A stretch of 64,000 bases of DNA from Poseidonocella sp. HB161398. GTDB taxonomy: Bacteria > Pseudomonadota > Alphaproteobacteria > Rhodobacterales > Rhodobacteraceae. The stretch lies in assembly GCF_005870025.1 (NCBI RefSeq), contig NZ_VATA01000002.1, forward strand, positions 266,024 through 330,023, given 5' to 3'. Both the position numbers and the translations under genes were made by a program. Below, one piece after another: positions 27,313-36,491 of this stretch. Below the pieces are notes generated by a model, which saw nothing but the letters and a program-made list of their open reading frames with translations, searched no databases and was not told the origin of the DNA. How positions within the stretch are numbered: position 1 is the stretch's first letter; each line of letters opens with the position of its first letter.

Positions 27313-27924
27313 CTAGGCGAGCGCCGCGAGCTGGTCAAGCCTGTCGAGCGTTCCGCGCACCAGCTCGGGCACCGGGCGGGTGCTGTCGAGAAGCAGCACC
27401 GGACATTCCAGCGTCCGCGCCCAGGCGGTATCCGCCTCCAGGCTGCGCCCCGGCCGGTGGCGGTCCGGCGCCTCGTAGCGGTCGGCCCAGCACAGGAAGG
27501 CGGTGCAGCGCTCGCAGAAGGGCTGGCCCCAGCCGCGGTTGCAGCTGCAGCGCATCGCCTCGCGCCGCTCCAGCCGGCTGCGGCGTATCTCGGGTTCCAG
27601 CGACAGGTGGATCGCCATCGTGATCCGGGGCGCGATCTCCTTGCCCCAGCTCTCGACCGAGCCCGAAAGCACCCAGTCGCGCCGCGGCAGGAACATCGCC
27701 TGCATCAGCGCCAGCCGCTCCTCGGGCGGCCGCTTCTCCAGGAAGGGCGGATCGGTCGGCTGCCAGTAGAAGTCGTCGGTGTCGAAATGCTGGGACGAAA
27801 GCGCCCCCGCCAGCGCCCGTCCGAGCGTCGAAGTGCCGGAACCGGCAGGTCCGAAGATATGGACCCGGTTGCCGTCCCGGATGTCGTCCCATGTCTCGTG
27901 CCGCATTGCCGCCTGCCGCTCCAT
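27313..27924 (-). CDS. P-loop NTPase-like protein with atypical Walker A and a cysteine cluster
   Basis: The 203-residue protein resembles adenylate-kinase-like AAA family proteins. The P-loop reads GPAGSGTSTLG (25-35), so the catalytic Walker A lysine is replaced by Thr31. HFDTDDFYW follows, as in the nucleoside-kinase acceptor site. Residues 126-145 hold five cysteines (C126, C128, C137, C140, C145) where kinases have a lid, perhaps a zinc site. An alternative ATG at 27906 has an AGGCGG-type site nearby. Function is unknown; loss of the lysine makes ordinary phosphotransfer doubtful. Confidence 0.75.
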   Translation of the reverse strand: MERQAAMRHETWDDIRDGNRVHIFGPAGSGTSTLGRALAGALSSQHFDTDDFYWQPTDPPFLEKRPPEERLALMQAMFLPRRDWVLSGSVESWGKEIAPRITMAIHLSLEPEIRRSRLERREAMRCSCNRGWGQPFCERCTAFLCWADRYEAPDRHRPGRSLEADTAWARTLECPVLLLDSTRPVPELVRGTLDRLDQLAALA

Positions 27925-28139
27925 GACCCGAGATCGGAAGAAATCTCGACTCCTTTATGAATAAAACATGACATCCCCGCCTGCCAAGCACGCCATGCGG
28001 CAGAGCCGCGAACTTTGCTGCACTGCCGCAAGAATGGGCAGGCAGCCCCCGCCCGAGTGCTGCGGCCGCAGGCAGCGCGCGCAAACCCGCCCATTCCGGC
28101 GCCGCGGCACGGGCCGAATCTCCCCCCGGCAAAGAAAAG

Positions 28140-28160
28140 GGCCCCCGCCAGGCGGGGGCC
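28140..28160 (-). terminator. Probable nrdJ terminator
   Basis: A perfect 10-bp stem (GGCCCCCGCC/GGCGGGGGCC) is followed on the minus strand by CCTTTTCTTTGCC. It lies about 155 bp past the nrdJ stop. The rest of the 389-bp gap (27925-28313) shows no gene. Confidence 0.7.
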
Positions 28161-28286
28161 AGGTGCACTTTCCAGGTTCTGGTCGTTCAGCTGCTCGATA
28201 TGCTGGTGTTCTGCCTGCGACCTGGACCGCGTCTGGGACAGGCGCACCTGCCCCGGAACCCTTGGAACGGCCTTGGCGCCGTCCCG

Positions 28287-28305
28287 CCCCGGGCTTGACC
28301 CGGGG
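28287..28305. repeat. CCCCGGG palindrome, REP-like
   Basis: The 19-nt palindrome CCCCGGG-CTTGA-CCCGGGG lies 8 bp past the nrdJ stop. I recall similar CCGGGCTTGACCCGG elements scattered through intergenic regions of related genomes. It would form a 3'-end hairpin for nrdJ mRNA. Confidence 0.6.
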
Positions 28306-28313
28306 CCTCTTCC

Positions 28314-31300
28314 TCAGCTGCAGCCCGACGTGGAGCCGCAGGTGTTGCACTTCATGCAGGTGCCGTTCCTGACCAGCGTGTAGTTCCCGCATTCGCCGCA
28401 GGGATCGCCCTCGTAGCCCTGCATCTTCGCCTTCATCCGCGCATCCATCGCCGCCGGTTCGGCAATCGCGGTGGTGGCATGCAGGTCGAAGGCCGTCTCG
28501 AAGCCGAACCCCGCGCCGCCCGGCACCAGATCCTGCGGCAGGCGGTTCCTGAGATAGCCCGAAGAGCTGATCTGCTTCAGCACCTGCAGCGATTTCGACG
28601 CCGCGCTCTCGCCCGCGGGCTTCACGTTCGAGGCCGTCTCCAACACCCCGCCGCCCAGCGTGTCGAAGCTCGTCCCCTCCGGCTGGACATGCGCCAGGTC
28701 GGTACGGTCGAGATAGCTGATCGCCAGTTCGCGGAAGATGTAGTCGAGGATCGAGGTCGCGTTCTTGATCGAGTCGTTGCCCTGCACCATCCCCGCCGGC
28801 TCGAAGCGGGTGAAGGTGAAGGCGTCGACGAATTCCTCCAGCGGCACGCCGTATTGCAGCCCGACCGACACGGCGATGGCGAAGTTGTTCATCATCGCCC
28901 GGAAGCCCGCGCCTTCCTTGTGCATGTCGATGAAGATCTCGCCCAGGCTGCCGTCGCGGTACTCGCCGGTGCGCAGATAGACCTTGTGGCCGCCGACGAT
29001 CGCCTTCTGGGTATAGCCCTTGCGCCGCTCGGGCAGCTTCTCGCGCCCGGCCCGGACCTCCTTGATGACGATCTTCTCGACGATCTTCTCGGCCAGCACC
29101 GCGGCCTTCTCCTGCGGCGTGCCGGTCTCCAGGACCTCCGCCGCCGCGTCATCGTCCTCGACCAGCGCCGCCGCCAGCGGCTGGCTCAGCTTCGAGCCGT
29201 CGCGGTAGAGCGCATTGGCCTTCACGCCGAGGCTCCAGCTCAGCTCGTAGGCGCGCTGGCAGTCCTCGATCGTGGCGTCGTTCGGCATGTTGATCGTCTT
29301 CGAGATCGCCCCCGAGATGAAGCTCTGCGCCGCTGCCATCATGGTGATGTGGCTGTCGACCGACAGATACCGCCGCCCCGTCCGGCCGCAGGCATTGGCG
29401 CAGTCGAAAACCGGCAGGTGCTCCGGCTTCAGATGCGGCGCGCCCTCCAGCGTCATGGTGCCGACGACATGGTCGTTCGCCGCCTCGATCTGGCGCCGGG
29501 TGAAGCCCAGATGGGTCAGCAGGTCGAAGGTCGGATCGGCCATCTGCTTCTCGGGGATGCCCAGCACCCCGGTGCAGAACTCCGCGCCCAGCGTCCACTG
29601 GTTGAAGACGAAGCGGATGTCGAAGGCCGTCGGCAGCGCCGCTTCGATCTTGTCGATCTCCGCCTTGCCGAAGCCGTGGCCGATCAGCGCCGTGTGGTTG
29701 ATCCCCGGCGCATTCCCCAGGCTGCCATGGCCGACCGCATGGGCGATCATCTCGCCGATCTGGGCCGGGCCATAGCCCAGCTTCTCCAGCGCCTTCGGCA
29801 CCGAGCGGTTGATGATCTTGAAATAGCCGCCGCCCGCGAGCTTCTTGAACTTCACCAGCGCGAAATCCGGTTCGATCCCGGTCGTGTCGCAATCCATGAC
29901 GAGGCCGATCGTGCCGGTGGGCGCGATCACCGTCGATTGCGCATTGCGGTAGCCGTGGGTCTGCCCCAGCCGCAGCGCCTCGTCCCAGGCCGCCGCCGCC
30001 AGATGGGTCAGCTCGGCATCCGGGCAGTTCGTCCGGTCGAGCGGCACCGGCTTCACCGCCAGCCCCTCGTAGCCGATCTCGGCGCCCTGCGCGGCCAGGC
30101 TGTGGTTGCGGATCACCCGCAGCATATGCGCCCGGTTGCGCTCGTAGCCCGGGAAGGCGCCCAGCTCGGCGGCCATCTCGGCAGAGGTCGCATAGGCGGT
30201 GCCGGTCATGATCGCGGTCAGCGCGGCGCAGATCGCCCGGCCCTCGTCGGAGTCGTAGCCATGGCCCATGGTCATCAAGAGCCCGCCGATATTGGCGTAG
30301 CCCAGGCCCAGCGTGCGGAATACGTAGGAGCGGCGCGCGATCTCCTCGGAGGGGAACTGCGCCATCATCACCGAGATCTCCAGCGTCACCGTCCAGAGCC
30401 GCGCGGCATGGATGTAGTCCTCGGCCTGGAACTTGCCGTCCCTGAGGAAGGTCAGCAGGTTCAGCGAGGCCAGGTTGCAGGCCGTGTCGTCGAGGAACAT
30501 GTATTCCGAGCAGGGATTGGATCCGCGGATCTCGCCATCCTCGGGACAGGTATGCCAGGCATTGACCGTGTCATGGTACTGGATGCCCGGATCGGCGCAG
30601 GCCCAGGCGGCATGGCCGATCTGCTCCCACAGGTCGCGCGCCTTCAGCGTCTTCGCCACCTTGCCGTCGGTGCGGCGCAGGAGCGCCCAGTCGCCATCCT
30701 CGCGGACCGCCTGCAGGAAGGCGTCGGTGACGCGCACCGAGTTGTTGGAATTCTGCCCCGAGACCGAGGCATAGGCCTCGCTGTCCCAGTCGGTGTCATA
30801 GGTCGGGAATTCGATCGAGGTGTAGCCCTGCCGCGCGTACTGGAGCACGCGGTTGACATAGGTCTCGGGGATCATCGCCTTCTTGGCGGCGCGGATCGCC
30901 TTTTTCAGGGCGTCGTTCTTCGCCGGATCGGTCGCATCGCCGATCGCGCCGTCCCACTGGGCAATTCCGGCGAAGATCTGGTTGAGATGCGTCTCGTGCA
31001 TCTTCGAGCCTGCCACGAGGCTCGCCACCTTTTGCTCTTCCTTCACCTTCCAGTTGATGAAGTCCTCGATATCGGGGTGGTCCGCGTCGCAGATCACCAT
31101 CTTGGCCGCGCGCCGGGTCGTTCCGCCCGACTTGATCGCGCCCGCTGCCCGATCGCCGATCTTCAGGAAACCCATCAGACCGGAGCTCTTGCCGCCGCCG
31201 GAGAGGGCTTCGCCCTCGGCCCGGAGGCTCGAAAAGTTCGTGCCGGTGCCCGAGCCGTACTTGAAGAGGCGCGCCTCGCGGACCCAGAGGTCCATGATGC

Positions 31301-31937
31301 CGCCCTGGTTCACCAAGTCGTCCGAGACCGACTGGATGAAGCAGGCATGGGGCTGCGGATGTTCATAGGCCGATTTCGACTTCACCAGCTTGTGGGTGAA
31401 GGGATCGACGTAATAGTGGCCCTGCGACGGACCGTCGATGCCATAGGCCCAGTGCAGGCCGGTGTTGAACCATTGCGGGCTGTTCGGCGCCGCCATCTGG
31501 CGGGCGAGCATCAGCCGCATCTCGTCGAAATAGGCGCGCGCATCGGCCTCGGCGGTGAAATAGCCGCCCTTCCAGCCCCAGTAGGCCCAGGCGCCCGCGA
31601 GCCGGTCGAAGACCTGCCGCGCCGAGGTCTCGCCGCCGAAGCGCTCTTCCTCGGGCAGCGAGGACAGCGCGTTGCGGTCCGGCACCGAGCGCCAGAGGAA
31701 TTCCGGGACGTTCTTCTCGGGGACCCGCTTCAGCCGCGCCGCGACGCCGGCCTTGCGGAAGTACTTCTGCGCCAGCACGTCCGAGGCGACCTGGCTCCAG
31801 CCCGCGGGCACCTCGACCGCGTCGAGCCGGAAGACGATCTTGCCGTCGGGGTTCCGGATCTCTGAGGAGGTCGTGGCAAACTCCAGCTGGGCGTAGGCGT
31901 CGGCAGCTTCGGTCGTGAACTTGCGCTCTATCTTCAT
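28314..31937 (-). CDS. nrdJ: Vitamin B12-dependent (class II) ribonucleotide reductase NrdJ
   Basis: NrdJ makes deoxyribonucleotides using adenosylcobalamin, with or without oxygen. The 1207-residue protein has the class II features: [12 protein letters not shown] (a substrate-site redox cysteine), [35 protein letters not shown] (radical Cys and Glu), [19 protein letters not shown], and a C-terminal cysteine-rich tail ([13 protein letters not shown], then [14 protein letters not shown]) that can re-reduce the active site. I chose the ATG at 31937 ([11 protein letters not shown]), preceded by AGAGG. An ATG at 31958 is possible. Two NrdR boxes lie upstream. Confidence 0.96.
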   Translation of the reverse strand: MKIERKFTTEAADAYAQLEFATTSSEIRNPDGKIVFRLDAVEVPAGWSQVASDVLAQKYFRKAGVAARLKRVPEKNVPEFLWRSVPDRNALSSLPEEERFGGETSARQVFDRLAGAWAYWGWKGGYFTAEADARAYFDEMRLMLARQMAAPNSPQWFNTGLHWAYGIDGPSQGHYYVDPFTHKLVKSKSAYEHPQPHACFIQSVSDDLVNQGGIMDLWVREARLFKYGSGTGTNFSSLRAEGEALSGGGKSSGLMGFLKIGDRAAGAIKSGGTTRRAAKMVICDADHPDIEDFINWKVKEEQKVASLVAGSKMHETHLNQIFAGIAQWDGAIGDATDPAKNDALKKAIRAAKKAMIPETYVNRVLQYARQGYTSIEFPTYDTDWDSEAYASVSGQNSNNSVRVTDAFLQAVREDGDWALLRRTDGKVAKTLKARDLWEQIGHAAWACADPGIQYHDTVNAWHTCPEDGEIRGSNPCSEYMFLDDTACNLASLNLLTFLRDGKFQAEDYIHAARLWTVTLEISVMMAQFPSEEIARRSYVFRTLGLGYANIGGLLMTMGHGYDSDEGRAICAALTAIMTGTAYATSAEMAAELGAFPGYERNRAHMLRVIRNHSLAAQGAEIGYEGLAVKPVPLDRTNCPDAELTHLAAAAWDEALRLGQTHGYRNAQSTVIAPTGTIGLVMDCDTTGIEPDFALVKFKKLAGGGYFKIINRSVPKALEKLGYGPAQIGEMIAHAVGHGSLGNAPGINHTALIGHGFGKAEIDKIEAALPTAFDIRFVFNQWTLGAEFCTGVLGIPEKQMADPTFDLLTHLGFTRRQIEAANDHVVGTMTLEGAPHLKPEHLPVFDCANACGRTGRRYLSVDSHITMMAAAQSFISGAISKTINMPNDATIEDCQRAYELSWSLGVKANALYRDGSKLSQPLAAALVEDDDAAAEVLETGTPQEKAAVLAEKIVEKIVIKEVRAGREKLPERRKGYTQKAIVGGHKVYLRTGEYRDGSLGEIFIDMHKEGAGFRAMMNNFAIAVSVGLQYGVPLEEFVDAFTFTRFEPAGMVQGNDSIKNATSILDYIFRELAISYLDRTDLAHVQPEGTSFDTLGGGVLETASNVKPAGESAASKSLQVLKQISSSGYLRNRLPQDLVPGGAGFGFETAFDLHATTAIAEPAAMDARMKAKMQGYEGDPCGECGNYTLVRNGTCMKCNTCGSTSGCS

Positions 31938-32041
31938 CGGGGCCTCTGCGGTCGTCATCAGGTTGCGCGGGGCCCCTTGGGGCCGGTGCCGCCTTGTCGC
32001 TTGCGGCCGGGGCGCAGACTCCCGTCCCATGGCCCGAAGAG

Positions 32042-32057
32042 CCACAAGATATAGAGC
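32042..32057 (-). promoter_or_regulatory. NrdR box 1, upstream of nrdJ
   Basis: The minus strand reads GCTCTATATCTTGTGG, matching 13 of 16 positions of the NrdR consensus acaCwAtATaTwGtgt. NrdR represses ribonucleotide reductase genes when dATP is high. It lies about 105 bp before the nrdJ start. Confidence 0.7.
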
Positions 32058-32084
32058 AGTCGATGGTTCCCCGGTAGGTGGCGA

Positions 32085-32100
32085 TCACCACATCTAGTGT
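32085..32100 (-). promoter_or_regulatory. NrdR box 2, upstream of nrdJ
   Basis: The minus strand reads ACACTAGATGTGGTGA, matching 12 of 16 consensus positions. Its centre is 43 bp from that of box 1, about four helical turns, the phased arrangement expected for cooperative NrdR binding. Confidence 0.65.
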
Positions 32101-32327
32101 GAAGGCGTCGCGTACCTACAAGTAAGCGTAGAACCCAGTTGCTGGTCAACTGAAGAAATCACAACAGGTAGCGGTTTTTTATGTTGACCACACAAGATGC
32201 GATTCCCTGCCCGCAATCTAATCAAATTTACCGAGAATAATCATCGTCCGTTCCTGCCGGGCCTTTTGGGTGTAGGCAGTCCCCGCACATCCCACAGACT
32301 CAACCCGCCACAGGAAGGAGCCCTCCC

Positions 32328-33044
32328 TTGGCCCGGCCGTTCTGCGCCCTGCGCGGCGCCCTTTGCGTGTTTGCCGTCCTCTTGGCGGCGCTTGCCCTCC
32401 AGACCGCTCCGGCCTCCGCCGGCAGCGTGCCGCATTTCCGCGATTTCACCGGCGGGACCTGCATCCGCGCGGCGGATCTGGAGACCGCCTACCGCGAAGG
32501 CTTCAAGGGCACGCGGCCGCCGCCCCTGTGCATCGAGCATCCCTGCAGCGAGGAACTCGGCCGCCGCGGCTATTCCCGCGAGATCCTCGGCCGCGAGGCG
32601 ACGGATGGCGAATGGGACACCTACCTGTCGGCGCGGGCGCAGGTCTGCAGCAGCGCCGATCCCGGCGCGCTTGCCCAGCTGGTGCCCGAGGAGGAACCCG
32701 AAGAGCCGATGCCGATGGTGACGCAGTTCCTGGCCGCCGAGGGCCATGCCTTCCCGCTCGGCGATCCGGTCGCCCTGCCCGGCCCGCCGCCCGTCGAGAG
32801 CCACCTGATCCCGCGTCCCGACGGGCAGCGCGAGCGCTCCGATCCGTTCGACATCTTCATCCCGGACGGCATTCCGCCCGGCGACGGGGCCTCCGGTCCC
32901 CGGCCGCATCCCGGCCCGGGCGGCACCGGCCCCGGCGGGACATGGCCCTCGGAGGTCGCCATCCCGCCCGTGCCGGTCCTGCCCGGCGGGCTCGCCCTGG
33001 CCTCGGCGCTGGCGCTGGCCGCCCTGCTCAGGCGGCGGCGCTAG
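32328..33044 (+). CDS. Secreted protein with a VPxLP-type C-terminal sorting tail
   Basis: The 238-residue protein has a Sec signal peptide (FAVLLAALALQTAPASAG). The body, with four cysteines (TCIRAADLETAY, PLCIEHPCSEELG and QVCSSAD), is followed by a Pro/Gly-rich linker. The tail has VPVLPGG, a short hydrophobic helix and a closing RRRR. That tripartite pattern resembles PEP-CTERM/VPLPA-CTERM signals processed by exosortases. The start is TTG, with AGGAAGGAG at good spacing. The function of the body is unknown. It is divergent from nrdJ across a 390-bp regulatory region. Confidence 0.72.
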   Translation: MARPFCALRGALCVFAVLLAALALQTAPASAGSVPHFRDFTGGTCIRAADLETAYREGFKGTRPPPLCIEHPCSEELGRRGYSREILGREATDGEWDTYLSARAQVCSSADPGALAQLVPEEEPEEPMPMVTQFLAAEGHAFPLGDPVALPGPPPVESHLIPRPDGQRERSDPFDIFIPDGIPPGDGASGPRPHPGPGGTGPGGTWPSEVAIPPVPVLPGGLALASALALAALLRRRR

Positions 33045-33068
33045 CGCCCGGCCAATCCTGGCGCGGCC

Positions 33069-33389
33069 TCAGCACTCGCCATGCGGGACCATGACCACCG
33101 ACTGGTAGACCCCGTCGCCGGTCTCCATCCGCGCGCAGGCCGCCGTCATCGAGTTGTACCAGTAGGCGACCCCGCCCGAGTCGCGGGTCTTCTCGAAGCC
33201 GAGCCCCGAGATCGGCCCGGCGGAGCCCTCGACCGCACGGCCCTGGAAGGGCGTCAGGTCGGTGCCGCTGCCGCCCGAGGACAGCCCGCCGCCGCTGCCC
33301 CCGCCGCCGGTCATCTGCGCCATCGGCTCGCAGGCAGCGAGTGCGAAGAGCGCGAGGCCGAGGCCCGCAGAGGCTTTGAGGAGGGTCAT
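33069..33389 (-). CDS. Small lipoprotein of unknown function
   Basis: The 106-residue protein begins MTLLKASAGLGLALFALAAC, a lipoprotein signal peptide (LAAC lipobox). A Gly/Ser-rich linker follows (MTGGGGSGGGLSSGGSG), then a compact domain with two further cysteines (AACARMETGDGVYQSVVMVPHGEC). I chose the ATG at 33389 because AAAGGA lies 7 bases upstream. A longer start at 33404 overlaps the stop of the ABC transporter gene and has poor spacing. It is probably co-transcribed with that gene. Confidence 0.72.
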   Translation of the reverse strand: MTLLKASAGLGLALFALAACEPMAQMTGGGGSGGGLSSGGSGTDLTPFQGRAVEGSAGPISGLGFEKTRDSGGVAYWYNSMTAACARMETGDGVYQSVVMVPHGEC

Positions 33390-33400
33390 GGTCTGTCCTT

Positions 33401-35299
33401 TCATTCCGCTGGGCCCGCGGGCCCGTCTCCGGCGACCCTAGCAGCCCGGTCCGGCGACGTGAACCGCCCCGCCGACTCGGCCTGCGCCGCCCAGAGCGCC
33501 GCATAGCGCCCGCCCGCCGCCAGAAGCGCGTCGTGGCGCCCCTCCTCGACCACGCGGCCCGCGTCCAGAACCAGGATCCGGTCGGCATCGACCACGGTCG
33601 ACAGCCGGTGCGCGATCGTCACCACGGTCCGCCCCCGCCCCATCCGGCGCAGCGCCTCCTGGATGTCGCGCTCGGTCCGGGTGTCGAGCGCGCTCGTCGC
33701 CTCGTCAAGGAGCACGATCGGCGGGTTCTTCAGGATGGTGCGGGCGATGCCCACCCGCTGCTTCTCGCCGCCCGAGAGCCGGAGCCCGCGCTCGCCCACC
33801 TGGGTGGCGTAGCCCTCCGGCAGCGCCGCGATGAAGGCGCCGAGCTGCGCCGCCTCGGCCGCCGCCTCGATCTCCGCCCGGCTTGCCCCGGGGCGGCCAT
33901 AGGAGATGTTGTAGAGCAGCGTGTCGTTGAACAGCACCGTGTCCTGCGGCACCACGCCGATCTGGGCATGCAGGCTGTCCTGGGTCACGTCGCGCAGATC
34001 CTGCCCGTCGATCGCCACCCGCCCCTCGGTCGCGTCGTAGAAGCGGAAGAGCAGCCGGCCGATCGTGCTCTTCCCCGCCCCCGAGGGCCCGACCAGCGCC
34101 ACCGTCTCGCCCGGCGCCGCCGAGAAGCTGAGCCCGTGCAGCACCGGCCGCGCCGGATCGTAGCCGAAGCTGACATCCTCGAAGCGAAGCTCGCCGCGGG
34201 GGACCTTGAGCGCGGGCGCGCCGGGACGGTCGGCGACCTCGGGCGGCTGGTCGAGCAGGTGGAACATCGCCCCCATGTCGACGAAGCTCTGGCGGATGTC
34301 GCGATAGACGCTGCCGAGGAAGTTCAGCGGCTGGATCAGCTGGATCATGTAGGCGTTGACCATGACGAAATCGCCGACCGTCAGGCTGCCGCGCTCCACC
34401 CCGATGGCGGCCATCGCCATCACTCCGACAAGCCCCGCGGTGATCAGCACGGTCTGGCCGAAATTAAGCGCCGCCAGCGAATAGCCCGATTTCACCGCCG
34501 CGCCGATATAGGCCTCCATCGCCCGGTCGTAGCGCGCCGCCTCGCGCGCCTCGGCGCCGAAATACTTCACCGTCTCGAAATTCAGCAGGCTGTCGATCGC
34601 CTTCTGGTTGGCGTCCTGGTCCTGCAGGTTCATCTCGCGGCGCAGCCCCAGCCGCCATTGCGTCACCCGGAAGGTGAAGACCGCATAGGTGCCCAGCGTC
34701 GCGGCCACCACGGCCAGGTACCAGAGGTCGAACACCGTCGCCAGGACGACGCAGATCATCCCCAGCTCCAGAAGCAGCGGCCCGATGGAGAACAGCAGGA
34801 AGCGCAGCAGGAACTCGATCCCCTTCACCCCGCGCTCCATCACCCGGCTGAGACCGCCGGTCTTGCGGGTGATGTGGTAGCGCAGGCTCATCCGGTGGAT
34901 ATGCGAGAAGGTCTCGACCGCCACCTCGCGCAGCGCCTGCTGGCCCGCGCGCAGGAAGATCACGTCGCGCAGCTGCTGGAAGCCGGTCGTCATCAGCCGC
35001 GCCATGCCGTAGGCCACGGTCAGCCCGACCGCGCCGAGCGCCAGATCGGAGACGCCCTCGCCGGACAGCCTGTCGACCGCGGATTTGTAGAGGAAGGGCG
35101 TGGCCACCGCGAAGAGCTTCGAGGCGACGAGCGCGGCCACGGCCAGCAGCACCCGGATCTTGGTCCCGGTCCGCCCGGGCGGCCAGAGATAGGGCGCGAC
35201 GCGGGCGAGGATGCGGCGGGGGGAGGCTTCGGCCGCGGCGGCGGCATCAGCGGGCGGAGGCGTTCCGCCGCGCGCGGCGGGAAAGGAGGAGGATCTCAA
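33401..35299 (-). CDS. atm1: Atm1-type ABC transporter (half-transporter fused to ATPase)
   Basis: The 632-residue protein has an exporter-type transmembrane domain (about residues 45-330, six helices) followed by an ATPase domain with Walker A GPSGAGKST, signature LSGGEKQR, Walker B PIVLLDEATSALD and the H-loop IAHRLST. The closest relatives I recognise are mitochondrial Atm1/ABCB7 and bacterial NaAtm1, judged by SLLNFETVKYFGAE and YRDIRQSFVDMGAMF. Those export glutathione persulfide or metal-glutathione conjugates and support Fe-S cluster and heavy-metal homeostasis. The start is TTG with GGAG 6 bases before it. Confidence 0.9.
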   Translation of the reverse strand: MRSSSFPAARGGTPPPADAAAAAEASPRRILARVAPYLWPPGRTGTKIRVLLAVAALVASKLFAVATPFLYKSAVDRLSGEGVSDLALGAVGLTVAYGMARLMTTGFQQLRDVIFLRAGQQALREVAVETFSHIHRMSLRYHITRKTGGLSRVMERGVKGIEFLLRFLLFSIGPLLLELGMICVVLATVFDLWYLAVVAATLGTYAVFTFRVTQWRLGLRREMNLQDQDANQKAIDSLLNFETVKYFGAEAREAARYDRAMEAYIGAAVKSGYSLAALNFGQTVLITAGLVGVMAMAAIGVERGSLTVGDFVMVNAYMIQLIQPLNFLGSVYRDIRQSFVDMGAMFHLLDQPPEVADRPGAPALKVPRGELRFEDVSFGYDPARPVLHGLSFSAAPGETVALVGPSGAGKSTIGRLLFRFYDATEGRVAIDGQDLRDVTQDSLHAQIGVVPQDTVLFNDTLLYNISYGRPGASRAEIEAAAEAAQLGAFIAALPEGYATQVGERGLRLSGGEKQRVGIARTILKNPPIVLLDEATSALDTRTERDIQEALRRMGRGRTVVTIAHRLSTVVDADRILVLDAGRVVEEGRHDALLAAGGRYAALWAAQAESAGRFTSPDRAARVAGDGPAGPAE

Positions 35300-35459
35300 G
35301 GCTTGCTCCGGCGGACTGGCAGGGCGAGGCTAGCCGCTGCGGCCGGGCTTGGCCAGCGCGGGCGCCCGTCCCGGCGGTCTGCCGCGGCATTTGACCCGCG
35401 GGCGAAGCGGACGCATGATGGCGCGAGCCCATCCCGGCCCAACCGATCCGGAACGTCCC

Positions 35460-35828
35460 ATGCGCGCGCTATTTCTTCCCGCCCTGCTCCTCCTGGCCGC
35501 CTGCGGCACGCCGCAGGACCGCTGCAGCAGCAACCTGACCCGCGAGGAGCGGCGCCTCGACCGGCTGATCGCCGAGACCCGCGCGACGCTGGCCCGCGGC
35601 TATGACTACGAGACCGAGTACCGCGACGTGAATGTCGGCATGACGCTGTGCAACCGCGGCCCGAACATCGGCTGGTGCCTCGACCAGCGCACCCAGCCGG
35701 TGCGCCGCCCCGTGGCGATCGACCCGGAATCGGAGAAGCGCAAGCTCGACGCGCTGCTCCTGCGCCGCGAGAAGCTCGGCACGGCAAGCTGCACCGCCGA
35801 GGGCGAGCTGATCTCCGCCAGAAGCTGA
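35460..35828 (+). CDS. Small cysteine-containing lipoprotein
   Basis: The 122-residue protein begins MRALFLPALLLLAACGT, a lipoprotein signal peptide with an LAAC lipobox. The mature region has five cysteines besides the lipidated one, counting RCSSN, TLCNRG, GWCLDQ and ASCTAEG. It has helical charged segments (LTREERRLDRLIAETRATLARG and EKRKLDALLLRREKLG). No family is recognised. The ATG is 160 bp from the divergent ABC transporter start and has only a weak CCGGAA site. Confidence 0.68.
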   Translation: MRALFLPALLLLAACGTPQDRCSSNLTREERRLDRLIAETRATLARGYDYETEYRDVNVGMTLCNRGPNIGWCLDQRTQPVRRPVAIDPESEKRKLDALLLRREKLGTASCTAEGELISARS

Positions 35829-36491
35829 CCCCGCGCCCGTCCTTGCGGCGCTCCTGATCGCCCCCGGCCGCTCGGCATGCCGTCAATCCATCCCCGACCC
35901 TGATCGGCAATCTCCGGCACCTGGCCGGCACGCGGCCCCTCCTCTGCCGAAGCCGGCCTGAGCGCAGTCATTCCCTCGATGGCACGTGGCCGGCGGGGCT
36001 GACAGACAAGGGATGGGATCAGCGGCGCCTGCCGGCATTGCAGGGGCGTCGGCCCGGCTTCCATCTTCGCGGTCCCCGACCTCCCCCGGAGGACTCCGGG
36101 ACAACGCGCCCAGTGCCCCCTCGATGCGGCGCTCAGGCGGGCACGGCGGCGTCGGCATTTTCCGGCCCCGCGGAAGGCCCATGCCGCGGTCGCGGCGATA
36201 CCCCGCCTCGGGAGGCGCAGAACGAACGCGGGACATGGGGCGAGGCACGTGGCCTGACAGTGCCGCCTTTCCGATCGCCTCGGCCATGAACGGCGAAACT
36301 CTCCGCAGCGCCAAAGGTGTGCACCGCCCGCATCACATGCAAGCGGCACATCGCAGCTGGCAGCAGCGGCCCAAAAGTGAGCGCACGGAAGATGCCAGCC
36401 GGGTCGCGCCTTGCGCCGGCGACGGCAGGAACCGGCGGGAATTCCGCGCCGCCTCCGGGCACCGGCAGCCGGGACATGGCGCCGGCGCGGA
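35829..36491. other. 660-bp stretch without a supportable gene
   Basis: Reading frames here are open on both strands only because the sequence is GC-rich. They are Arg/Pro/Gly-rich, lack ribosome-binding sites and show no domain. I see no tRNA, strong terminator, direct repeat or mobile-element end. It may be the remains of a decayed gene. Confidence 0.5.

Noticed and set aside
28479..31865. An 1128-codon open frame on the plus strand
   Set aside because: It is the mirror of nrdJ. The minus-strand product has all class II ribonucleotide reductase motifs; the antisense product has none.
31938..32327. A cobalamin riboswitch upstream of nrdJ
   Set aside because: I looked for the B12-box and the expected stem arrangement and saw neither. 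The NrdR boxes explain the regulatory content better.
35606..36349. A 247-codon frame on the minus strand in the 35.8-36.5 kb gap
   Set aside because: It overlaps the lipoprotein gene on the other strand and has no ribosome-binding site. Its product is a mixture of Arg, Pro, Ser and Cys without any domain.
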